Shown here: in pieces, positions 5,215 through 11,574 of the stretch
Numbering within the stretch: the stretch's first letter is position 1
Layout of the letters: every line of letters starts with the position of its first letter
Assembly: GCA_039024435.1 (NCBI GenBank)
Contig: JBCCQH010000099.1
Span: forward strand, 1-31,404
Length of the DNA: 31,404 bases
Direction of reading: 5' to 3'
Source of the DNA: JBCCQH01 sp039024435
GTDB lineage: Bacteria; Bacteroidota; Bacteroidia; J057; JADKCL01
Position numbers and translations under genes: made by a program
The notes under the pieces: model-generated
What the model saw: only the letters and a program-made list of their open reading frames with translations
Database searches by the model: none
Told to the model about the DNA's origin: nothing

Positions 5215-5362
5215 TTTAGAGGCAATTGGCGAACAGGGACTATTCCGTCGCTCTATCCAGTTGAGCTACCGTCACCAGGAAATGTAAAATTTGGGACGAC
5301 GGGAAAGATTCGAACCTCCAACCTACGGATCCCTAAGTAACCCTACTCTACGGCACTCTAAA
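5215..5362 (-). ncRNA. YrlA-like Y RNA, tandem copy 5 with a complete permuted tRNA
   Basis: Terminal stem TTTAGAG/CTCTAAA, strand TGCCGTAG, inner stem AGTAGGG/CCCTGTT, return strand CGCCAATTGC (10 nt). The insert reads as a circularly permuted tRNA: TCCGT (anticodon-stem 3' half), AGGTT, T arm GGAGG-TTCGAAT-CTTTC, acceptor CCGTCGT closed by a loop onto GTGACGG, TA, D arm GCTC-AACTGGATA-GAGC, G, ACGGA (anticodon-stem 5' half). Every tRNA helix is present except that the anticodon loop is opened into the Y stem and the acceptor end is sealed. This matches the known tRNA mimicry of YrlA RNAs. Confidence 0.8.
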
Positions 5363-5378
5363 CGCGTATCTTCAGTAG

Positions 5379-5501
5379 GCAATACAGGCAATGTTCAGCC
5401 GGTGGATGCGCTCCCATGAGCAACCGGGCATAAATATTGATTTTGAGCCCGGTACAAGAATCGAACTTGCGAAGTAACACCAACCTACGGCACTGGATTG
5501 C
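5379..5501 (-). ncRNA. YrlA-like Y RNA, tandem copy 6
   Basis: Terminal stem GCAATCCAG/CTGTATTGC (8 of 9 pair), strand TGCCGTAG, inner stem GTTGGTG/CACCGGC, return strand TGAACATTGC (10 nt). Insert: T arm GCAAG-TTCGATT-CTTGT stacked directly on a 7-bp closed acceptor ACCGGGC/GCCCGGT, then a short D-like arm GCTC-ATGG-GAGC. An anticodon stem is not evident. Length, 123 nt, equals that of copy 1. Confidence 0.75.
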
Positions 5502-5541
5502 GCGTTTTTTTTCAGCGTTGGGATTTTCATTGGAAAAAGAC

Positions 5542-5634
5542 AAGTATCAGAAGACAATGGGCGATCAGCGTCGTTTTAGGAGTTCTAAACCAAATAGAAT
5601 CGAAGGAACGCTGGTCTACGGCACTTCCGGACTT
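5542..5634 (-). ncRNA. YrlA-like Y RNA, tandem copy 7 (short form)
   Basis: Terminal stem GGAAG/CTTCT with an outer AAGT/ACTT, strand TGCCGTAG, inner stem ACCAGCG/CGCTGAT (6 of 7 pair), return strand CGCCCATTGT (10 nt). The second half of the motif is GTTCCTTCG rather than GTTACTTCG. The insert is small, with a 5-bp hairpin TTCTA-TTTGGTT-TAGAA and no recognisable tRNA arms. Confidence 0.6.
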
Positions 5635-5662
5635 GTTTTGGTGAGTCAGTCGGGGGTTGATT

Positions 5663-5839
5663 GTTTACGCCGGGCGACGGGCGAACTGCGGACTGTGGGC
5701 CTTGCGGCTCCGCTGTCTTGCCATTTAGACGATCCTCCCGGGTTTGCGTTCTTAGGTTTGTTTGGCGGAAGGACCAGGAGTTGAACCTGGATCGGCGGAA
5801 GGAATCGAAGTAACGCACTTCTACGGCACCGTGGTAAAC
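5663..5839 (-). ncRNA. YrlA-like Y RNA, tandem copy 8, first of the array, complete permuted tRNA
   Basis: Terminal stem GTTTACCACGG/CCGGCGTAAAC (9 of 11 pair), strand TGCCGTAG, inner stem AAGTGCG/CGCAGTT (6 of 7), return strand CGCCCGTCGC (10 nt). The insert is a permuted tRNA: TCCGC, T arm CCAGG-TTCAACT-CCTGG, acceptor TCCTTCC sealed onto GGGAGGA, TC, D arm GTC-TAAATGGCAA-GAC, then GCGGA pairing with TCCGC. A 10-bp direct repeat (ggcggaagga at 5764-5773 and 5794-5803) brackets the T arm. The AT-rich stretch just upstream (5840-5885) is the likely promoter region of the array. Confidence 0.78.
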
Positions 5840-6101
5840 AATACTTTCCTAAAAAACTGACAACATATTTTACAATTGTGGGGCAATCAGACCAGATCCG
5901 GGGAGGGAAAACCGACAGCGGAGTCACGAAGCCGCGTCTCCGCCGCCCGATTTTCCCATCCCTGGCATCCGATCCTATACACACAAATCGAATAATCATC
6001 TTCAGGAAAAAGCCAATACGTCAATGAACAAGAGCGGATGTTTATGAGCGATCACAGCTCTTGGATTCCACCATCCGACTTACGGGTCGGTCGCGGAGTC
6101 G

Positions 6102-6173
6102 CGGGAGTGACGGGAATCGAACCCGCTTGGTACGGATAGACAATCCGTTGCATCTCCAATCTGCCCCACCCCC
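6102..6173 (-). tRNA. tRNA-Asp(GUC)
   Basis: Acceptor GGGGGTG/CACTCCC, G73 as expected for Asp, anticodon loop TTGTCTA (GUC) on ACGGA/TCCGT, T arm GCGGG-TTCGATT-CCCGT. It is the only canonical tRNA between the Y RNA array and rsr. Confidence 0.88.
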
Positions 6174-6205
6174 GTTTTGGGTGCGTGTACAAGTACACTG
6201 GGGTC

Positions 6206-6257
6206 AAAAAGTACGGGCACGGGGGACTGGTGGGGACCGGGTCCCCCGTGGCGTACT
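6206..6257 (-). terminator. Intrinsic terminator of rsr
   Basis: On the minus strand AGTACG and CACGGGGGAC pair with GTCCCCCGTG and CGTACT (16 bp with a small C/CC internal loop), followed by five T. It starts about 50 bases after the rsr stop codon and separates rsr from the RNA array. Confidence 0.8.
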
Positions 6258-6307
6258 GCATCTATTTACAATCGTTCTTCGCGTAGTCGAAAGATCGGCC
6301 TGTCGTA

Positions 6308-7825
6308 CTAGACTTCGATCTTGCGGATTTCGGCGAGGGCATCGCTGCCGTTTTCAACCGCATCCAGGATTTCGAACACCTTTTCGGACCAGCCGGCAAT
6401 GAGAAATACATCTCCTTGCTTCACGTCCAAGGGCGCCTGTCCGTATCCGGCCAGGTCGAAGAGGTAGAGCTTGGCCCGGGGAGCGATCTTCTTGTACTGC
6501 GCCCAGGACTTGGCCAGGTGACTTCCGTTGCCGTGGCTGTTCCAAAGCTGCATGTCGGTAAAGATCATCACCTTGTCCAGTTCAATTCTCTTCTTGACCA
6601 GGTGGTCGACCACCTTGTACCCGTTGGTGGACCATCCAACCTGCGAGCCCAAGTGTCTCAGCTTGTCTGCGTTCTGCAGGATGCTGTTCTGGGGCAAGTT
6701 GACCACCTTGAAGTCGGTTCCGAAAATCGAGCTGATCACGCGGTCGCACTTGTGCTGGAGCAGCATCGCAAGTACCAAGCCTACATCGTAGTACTGGACC
6801 TTGCTCTTGGGCGAGAGCGGAGCGCACATCGATCCCGAAACGTCTCCGGATACCAACACCCGGGTCTGAGCGTCAAACATCCGTAGGTTGTCCACCGAGG
6901 CCTGAATCGCGCTTTCCAGTGCGTTGAGGACCATCGTGGTGTGAACCGAACTGATGCCCTTGAGTTCCCGGTAGGCACTCAGGAAGCGGAAAGGGAGCTG
7001 CTTGGCCCGGCGCACTTGCACCGGATCGGCAATGCGGTCGCAGACTTTGACCATGCGGGCGTCCGAGACACCGGTCTGCAACAGGTTCCGCAAGTTGCGG
7101 AGCATGGCCATGTAACCCATCTTTCCACCGTCGATCATTGCTTCCCAGGTCCGCACCCGCGCTGCCTCCTTGTCGGCGGCAGTTGCGTGCGCCTGCTGGC
7201 CCATCGCGGACAACTTGACTTCCCAGGTTTCCGGGGTCGCCAGGGTGTCGGATGCGATCTTGTCAAAGAGCTTCTGCTGCGCCAAGTCCTTAGGGCTTGG
7301 GTGGACGAGGAAGAGCGCATCGCGCAGCTTGACCTCGGTCGCCCGGTTGTACTTCGCGAATTGGTACTCGTCGAAGCGGTTGAAGGACTGGGCCAATCCC
7401 TTCTGCACCTGCTTGCTGAGCTTACCGAGCTTCTTGGTCCCGGTCCGCTGGTTGGCCATCTGGTAGTAGGCCAGCAATTCGGTGATTTCATCGGCCCGCT
7501 GTACCACCCGGGTGACCATCCGGCTCACCAGGTTGTCTCCCCGGTGGACCTTGGCCAGCTCAACCGCCAGCACCAAAGGCACACTCCGCAGGTACATTTT
7601 TTCGCGTGCATACACTGCCAGCTTTGCGACAAAGCTCGGATCAACCTGAGAAATCAGTTCTTGAATTCGGGCCATCCGCTTCCCGGCAGACTCGTAAAAC
7701 TTATCGCCGAGTGAGGTCGTTACGACCGCAGTGTAGAGTTCCAGTTCGGGGCTCAGAGCCCAGGCGGTTTCGCCTTCGTGATTGCGCACAGTCTTATTGT
7801 GCCGTGCAGTTACGTTAAACCTCAT
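6308..7825 (-). CDS. rsr: Ro60 orthologue Rsr (TROVE + vWA ring protein)
   Basis: 505 aa from the chosen start. Residues 1 to about 310 are the TROVE HEAT-repeat ring (for example RHNKTVRNHEGETAW and YLRSVPLVLAVELAK). From about 320 a von Willebrand A domain follows with the MIDAS start DVSGSM and a second metal-site segment MIFTDMQLWNS near 420. The length is close to Deinococcus Rsr. Ro proteins bind the ends of misfolded RNAs in the ring cavity and Y RNAs on the outer surface; in bacteria they work with exoribonucleases such as PNPase and in stress rRNA processing. The Y RNA array starts about 470 bases downstream on the same strand, behind a terminator. I see no rtcB or rtcA neighbour, which often accompany bacterial rsr. 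An in-frame ATG at 7840 would add five residues, but GGAGG precedes the ATG at 7825. Confidence 0.95.
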   Translation of the reverse strand: MRFNVTARHNKTVRNHEGETAWALSPELELYTAVVTTSLGDKFYESAGKRMARIQELISQVDPSFVAKLAVYAREKMYLRSVPLVLAVELAKVHRGDNLVSRMVTRVVQRADEITELLAYYQMANQRTGTKKLGKLSKQVQKGLAQSFNRFDEYQFAKYNRATEVKLRDALFLVHPSPKDLAQQKLFDKIASDTLATPETWEVKLSAMGQQAHATAADKEAARVRTWEAMIDGGKMGYMAMLRNLRNLLQTGVSDARMVKVCDRIADPVQVRRAKQLPFRFLSAYRELKGISSVHTTMVLNALESAIQASVDNLRMFDAQTRVLVSGDVSGSMCAPLSPKSKVQYYDVGLVLAMLLQHKCDRVISSIFGTDFKVVNLPQNSILQNADKLRHLGSQVGWSTNGYKVVDHLVKKRIELDKVMIFTDMQLWNSHGNGSHLAKSWAQYKKIAPRAKLYLFDLAGYGQAPLDVKQGDVFLIAGWSEKVFEILDAVENGSDALAEIRKIEV

Positions 7826-7833
7826 GGCGTTAT

Positions 7834-7838
7834 CCTCC
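7834..7838 (-). promoter_or_regulatory. rsr: Shine-Dalgarno GGAGG setting the rsr start
   Basis: GGAGG lies 8 nt before the ATG at 7825. It sits inside the codons that would follow the alternative ATG at 7840, so the downstream start is favoured. Confidence 0.6.
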
Positions 7839-8060
7839 ATTCGTTTTGTTGTCAGTAAGGGCCTCGCTGGGCGAAAACCCCGGAAATTGGTTTGTTGTCA
7901 ATGGTTGGGGGCGAAGCGCCAGGACTTTCATCCTGTCCGGCCAGGCCGGTTCCCCTGGGGGATCGCCTCCGCTCCGGGTTTGTTACGGTCGGTTAGCATT
8001 ACCGCCTGTTCAGCGGTCTGGTTTGCTTGGTTGTCGGTTTTTAAAGGAAAGAACGAGGTA

Positions 8061-8074
8061 TTTTGAAATTTGAA
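8061..8074. repeat. 14-bp direct repeat, copy near rsr
   Basis: ttttgaaatttgaa occurs here and again at 8447-8460. On the minus strand one copy lies about 235 bases upstream of the rsr start and the other upstream of the structured region at 8216-8302, so it may be a shared control site. Confidence 0.4.
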
Positions 8075-8215
8075 CATACTTTTCCTGTCCCCCGCTCGGG
8101 GATCGCTTGAGAATGAACAAGGAATTCTCATCCCATTCTCCGGGTCATTTCCGAATTCAGGCCCAAAAGTCTGATTTCCGGTGGTTGGGCGGGGGGTTCG
8201 TTGGGAAACGGGTAC

Positions 8216-8302
8216 AAAAAAACCCGAATCGTGGGGGGCGATTCGGGTGTGCGTCTCATGACGTGGACATCATTTTCGATGTCGGCCGACCTCGGCACAC
8301 CC
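8216..8302 (-). ncRNA. Structured leader or small RNA ending in a strong terminator
   Basis: On the minus strand, ACCCGAATCG pairs with CGATTCGGGT (10 bp, 8-nt loop at 8231-8239) followed by seven T, a textbook intrinsic terminator with no coding gene upstream on that strand. Just 5', GGGTGTGC (8295-8302) can pair with GCACACCC (8245-8252), which takes bases from the terminator arm, so the two folds compete in the manner of an attenuator. It could be a small RNA gene or a premature-termination leader ahead of rsr. It does not show the Y RNA internal-loop signature. Confidence 0.45.
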
Positions 8303-8446
8303 TAATCTTGGATTAAATCCACCCTCTCCAAGCTGATCGCTTTCCAAGCGTATCCACCGCATCGGCGTCGGATCTTGGGGGGCGGTAATTGCGGGGGAGA
8401 GTTTCATTGTTCTTTGTTTTTGTGCTTTCGCAGTTGTGATTCAGAG

Positions 8447-8460
8447 TTTTGAAATTTGAA
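8447..8460. repeat. 14-bp direct repeat, distal copy
   Basis: Second exact copy of ttttgaaatttgaa (see 8061-8074). The rest of the 860-base gap between rsr and the next gene holds the structured region at 8216-8302 and no ORF I would call. Confidence 0.4.
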
Positions 8461-8686
8461 TAGTCTTTTGGTGTTGTTTCTTAAAGACATTGCAAATGTA
8501 CGCAAGGATCCGGGATATCGGTGGAGATATGTCCAGAATGTACGTTATGCCGGGCGAACGGTCGTTCGCAAGGGATGAATGGTTCGCACCTTCGCCGAAC
8601 TGGATCACAATCTAGGAATACGCGGGTAGATTCGGCGCTGGACATCCGCGGGGTTCTTGTTATCTTCGCAGCAAAGCACGAATCCC

Positions 8687-9433
8687 ATGAAGAATGTACT
8701 CATCGTCGGCACCCGCATCCGCTTGGACGAATTCCGCAAAGTGGAGTTAAAAAACGCCAATTTAAGCCTCCTAGATCAATTTTATCTGGATTTAGAGGAA
8801 ATGGATGTGCCCATCGACATGATGGAAAAGCCCGATGACGAATACTTCATCGATAACCTTGACGTTGCGGCCTACGACGTGGTCTTTGACCTGTCTTTAG
8901 ACGATCACCCCACAAATCTGGACTTTTACGCCGACAACGAAGGACAGGTGGTATTCGCTTGCGCGGTCAAAATGAGCCTGGCCCAACTGGTCCACGACAT
9001 GGCGATGGAAATCGACTGCACCCTGGTCGGCCTCAACAGTCTTCCCACTTTTATCAACCGCCCCCGCTTCGAACTGAGCCTGCTGCGGGAAGCCGACCGC
9101 GCTGGAATCGAGGACCTGCTGCAACAATTCGGGCGCGAATTCGAGTTTGTGGACGACCGGGTAGGCATGGTGACCCCCCGGATCGTCTGCATGATCATCA
9201 ATGAAGCTTGTTTTGTGCTCAAAGAAGGCACCGCCGGCATCCCGGAGGTGGACCGCGCCATGAAACTCGGCACCAATTATCCGCACGGTCCCTTCGAGTG
9301 GGCGGATAAGATGGGCATCCACAATGTCTATGACGTGGTAGCCGCGCTGAAAGAGGACACCGGAGAAGAGAAATACAAGATGGCTCCGCTGCTCAAACAG
9401 TATTACCTACGGGAAGAGTCGTTCTATTCCTGA
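8687..9433 (+). CDS. 3-hydroxyacyl-CoA dehydrogenase-like protein with a degenerate NAD domain
   Basis: 248 aa from ATG 8687. The C-terminal third (about 160-248) is a recognisable 3HCDH C-terminal domain: DRVGMVTPRIVCMIINEA, then GIPEVDRAMKLGTNYPHGPFEW and a helical end. The N-terminal part starts MKNVLIVGTRIRLDEF and keeps the Rossmann shape but lacks the GxGxxG dinucleotide motif, so catalysis with NAD is doubtful. Such truncated or degenerate dehydrogenases are known in Bacteroidota; the substrate is unknown. A TTG 30 bases upstream would extend the frame, but the ATG begins the conserved strand. The gene overlaps the converging gene at 9424 by 10 bases. Confidence 0.8.
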   Translation: MKNVLIVGTRIRLDEFRKVELKNANLSLLDQFYLDLEEMDVPIDMMEKPDDEYFIDNLDVAAYDVVFDLSLDDHPTNLDFYADNEGQVVFACAVKMSLAQLVHDMAMEIDCTLVGLNSLPTFINRPRFELSLLREADRAGIEDLLQQFGREFEFVDDRVGMVTPRIVCMIINEACFVLKEGTAGIPEVDRAMKLGTNYPHGPFEWADKMGIHNVYDVVAALKEDTGEEKYKMAPLLKQYYLREESFYS

Positions 9434-9918
9434 GGGGCTTCTCTCACCGAAGAAGGTAGCTCACGCTTGGGAACGACCTCATCGCCACGTGACCAGGGCC
9501 GCCACTGAGGTTTGCCCCGACCGGTTTTGAGTTCAAATTCGATGATGCGCCAGCCTTGCTCGCCATCGGTACGGCGAAACCGGATCGTTTCCACGTGTGG
9601 TTCCTCGGGGACGATCAAGTCAGCCGTAGGCGCCCGCAAGGCCTCCAGAAAGGTCAGGACCAATTCCTTTTTGCCGATCGCATAGGTTCCGCGCCCAAAC
9701 CTCCGCCGCTCCAGGCTGGAGGGCGCATCTTCGCAGGTAAACTCACCGTTGCTGTAAAAGGTAAAGGTGCGGCTGGCATGCCCTTCTGGCCGAAAAACGC
9801 CATGGAGGACATTTTCGCCCGGCTCGTATTCCTTCAATTGTGCGGACATATCGGTGCTGCTCATGCTGATAATGATGAAGAATAGCCACATGGGGCGGAA
9901 ATGAGAGGATGGGCCCAT
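9424..9918 (-). CDS. Small exported protein of unknown function
   Basis: 164 aa. The N-terminus (MGPSSHFRPMWLFFIIISM, then DMSAQ) looks like a signal peptide with cleavage near MSA-Q. The mature part is short beta-strand-like segments (ASRTFTFYSNGEFTCED, GRGTYAIGKKELVLTF) of the kind seen in lipocalin-like domains of Bacteroidota, but I cannot assign a family. ATG 9918 gives a basic n-region; ATG 9891 is an alternative. It converges on and overlaps the dehydrogenase-like gene by 10 bases. Confidence 0.65.
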   Translation of the reverse strand: MGPSSHFRPMWLFFIIISMSSTDMSAQLKEYEPGENVLHGVFRPEGHASRTFTFYSNGEFTCEDAPSSLERRRFGRGTYAIGKKELVLTFLEALRAPTADLIVPEEPHVETIRFRRTDGEQGWRIIEFELKTGRGKPQWRPWSRGDEVVPKRELPSSVREAPQE

Positions 9919-9948
9919 ATTGAAATTACGTCTTCCATCCGGATAGGT

Positions 9949-11433
9949 TCAATCCATGCCCCGCAGCTTCTTACGCCAGGCGTCCAGCACCTCTTCTTTG
10001 GCGTCGAGCTCTGCCTGAGGAATGGCCAGGTCCTTGCCGTTGTTGAACAGGTCGATCATGAATTCGTTGAAGATCCAACGCACTTTCCGCTCCTCCTTTG
10101 CTTCGTAGGCCGCTTCGATGTCGGTCAGGCTATATTCCCAAGTGGTATTCCAGATCCGAATGGTCAGGGCTGTGTAAGCCGCTTCATGTTCCGTTTTCCC
10201 ATCTGCATCCAGTTTTCGCCATGCCGGCAACAGCGAGGTCATGGAATTGTAAGCATCGACCTTGTTGGCGGCTTTGTCCAGCCTGGCCTCGGCCGTCTTG
10301 ATCTTCCCGCCGAATGCTTCTGCTTCCTTCTTGGCTTCTTCTTTGGCCTTCTGCTCGGCGAGCCGCTGATAATGCGCTTCGTACTTCGCTACCCGTGGTT
10401 CCAGGGCCGTGACGTCCTTTTGGTTGCGGTAAGCGCGGTAGCCCCACATGTTCTGGATGTAGCGCCAAACCTCATCGAGCTTTTTTTGCTCGTCCTCCAC
10501 GATGGTGCCGGCAGTCGCCTTTTCCAGCAAAGGATCGCCTTGGTCGCAATAGCCACTCACCGCGGCTTTCCAGAGTTTGTTCCGGGCATCCTTAAAAGGT
10601 TGGGTAAGGTGATCCGCCTCCCCGACATTGATCTCTCCGTAGTAATCGTTGAGGTTCTCAAACGTGTTCCAAAGGTATTGGGGGTCTTTGTCGATCCCGG
10701 TTTGCTCCATGTTCTCCGCCTCCCAAACGTGGGCTTCGACTTCATTGATGGCTCCCTGCGAATCTGTGCTGGGATTGGCGTAGCCCTTGGGAAAATCATA
10801 GCGAGAGATGTAGCGCAAGGGATCTTTGCGGAACTGGGCGTAATGGATGAACTCGTGCCGAACCACGCTGTACAGGCGCGGGGCGGAAATAAAGCGCGCC
10901 TCCGCGATGTTGATCCTGATGTCGGGAAGGCCCTTCGGGATCTCGAGTGTGTCGAGGTATTTGCGACATGCTTTGCTATCCGACTTGATCTCTTCTGGCC
11001 CTTTCGCCAATTCCCCTTCCAGCCAGGTCTTGAAATTCGGCCCCAGCCCGGCATTGGAGTCGCCACCGCCCTTGGCGTAGAGCTTTCCCCCTTCCAAATA
11101 GGCGGGATCGAAAGCATCCTTGTCCTTGGCCACCAATGCGTCCAGGATGATCTTCAAGGCTTTGTCCTTGTCGTCCCGTGCCAATGCCTCGTTGAGCTTC
11201 TTCACCACTTCCTCGTCCAGATCGGGAACTTCATCGGAAGGATTGCGCTGGACCACCGCTCCGCCCGCGGCCTGCATTTGTACGGGCATGCCGAATTTTC
11301 CGGAAGGTGAATCGGGATTTCGGGCGAGGATCATGCCACCAGCATCGCCTTGTTCCTCCAGGGAATCAAGCGCATGCGTTTGCCCAGGTGGGTTTTGCGC
11401 GGGAGCACGTTCGGGTAAAGTGGTAGGTTCCAT
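9949..11433 (-). CDS. Putative HExxH metalloprotein, possibly secretion-system associated
   Basis: 494 aa. A segment VVRHEFIHYAQFR (about residue 190) fits the HExxH zinc-peptidase signature, and acidic candidates for a third ligand lie downstream (GAINEVEAHVWEAENM). The N-terminal 60 residues are Pro/Gln-rich and low complexity, ending in QMQAAGGAVVQRNP. That style is common in DUF4157-type and other proteins linked to contractile injection systems, though no such system is in the window. A long helical, charged region (about 340-390) follows. Two start choices exist: a TTG at 11547, or the ATG at 11433 used here. Its position after sbcC on the same strand may be chance. Function beyond probable metal binding is not established. 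Confidence 0.65.
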   Translation of the reverse strand: MEPTTLPERAPAQNPPGQTHALDSLEEQGDAGGMILARNPDSPSGKFGMPVQMQAAGGAVVQRNPSDEVPDLDEEVVKKLNEALARDDKDKALKIILDALVAKDKDAFDPAYLEGGKLYAKGGGDSNAGLGPNFKTWLEGELAKGPEEIKSDSKACRKYLDTLEIPKGLPDIRINIAEARFISAPRLYSVVRHEFIHYAQFRKDPLRYISRYDFPKGYANPSTDSQGAINEVEAHVWEAENMEQTGIDKDPQYLWNTFENLNDYYGEINVGEADHLTQPFKDARNKLWKAAVSGYCDQGDPLLEKATAGTIVEDEQKKLDEVWRYIQNMWGYRAYRNQKDVTALEPRVAKYEAHYQRLAEQKAKEEAKKEAEAFGGKIKTAEARLDKAANKVDAYNSMTSLLPAWRKLDADGKTEHEAAYTALTIRIWNTTWEYSLTDIEAAYEAKEERKVRWIFNEFMIDLFNNGKDLAIPQAELDAKEEVLDAWRKKLRGMD

Positions 11434-11574
11434 TGGCTCAGTTGACGTTGGGACCGATTGCCGGCCTGTATATAGACGCACGAACTTGGCCAATTCCACA
11501 AATTTCACTCGAAATTGTGATAAAAAGTCGGCCGATCTGGCACCCAAACCCTGGGCATGTCAAATCTCATGCAG

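Noticed and set aside
5221..5276. Degenerate tRNA-Arg-like pseudogene
   Set aside because: Its D arm and flanking bases are the D-arm half of the permuted tRNA in the Y RNA at 5215-5362, so it is not a separate pseudogene.
8216..8302. Ninth Y RNA beside rsr
   Set aside because: It contains TGCCGAGG but lacks an inner stem after it and the 10-nt return strand, so it fails the pattern shared by the eight accepted copies.
9901..11310. 469-codon plus-strand ORF opposite the metalloprotein gene
   Set aside because: Shadow of the minus-strand gene; the opposite frame contains the HExxH motif and normal codon pattern.
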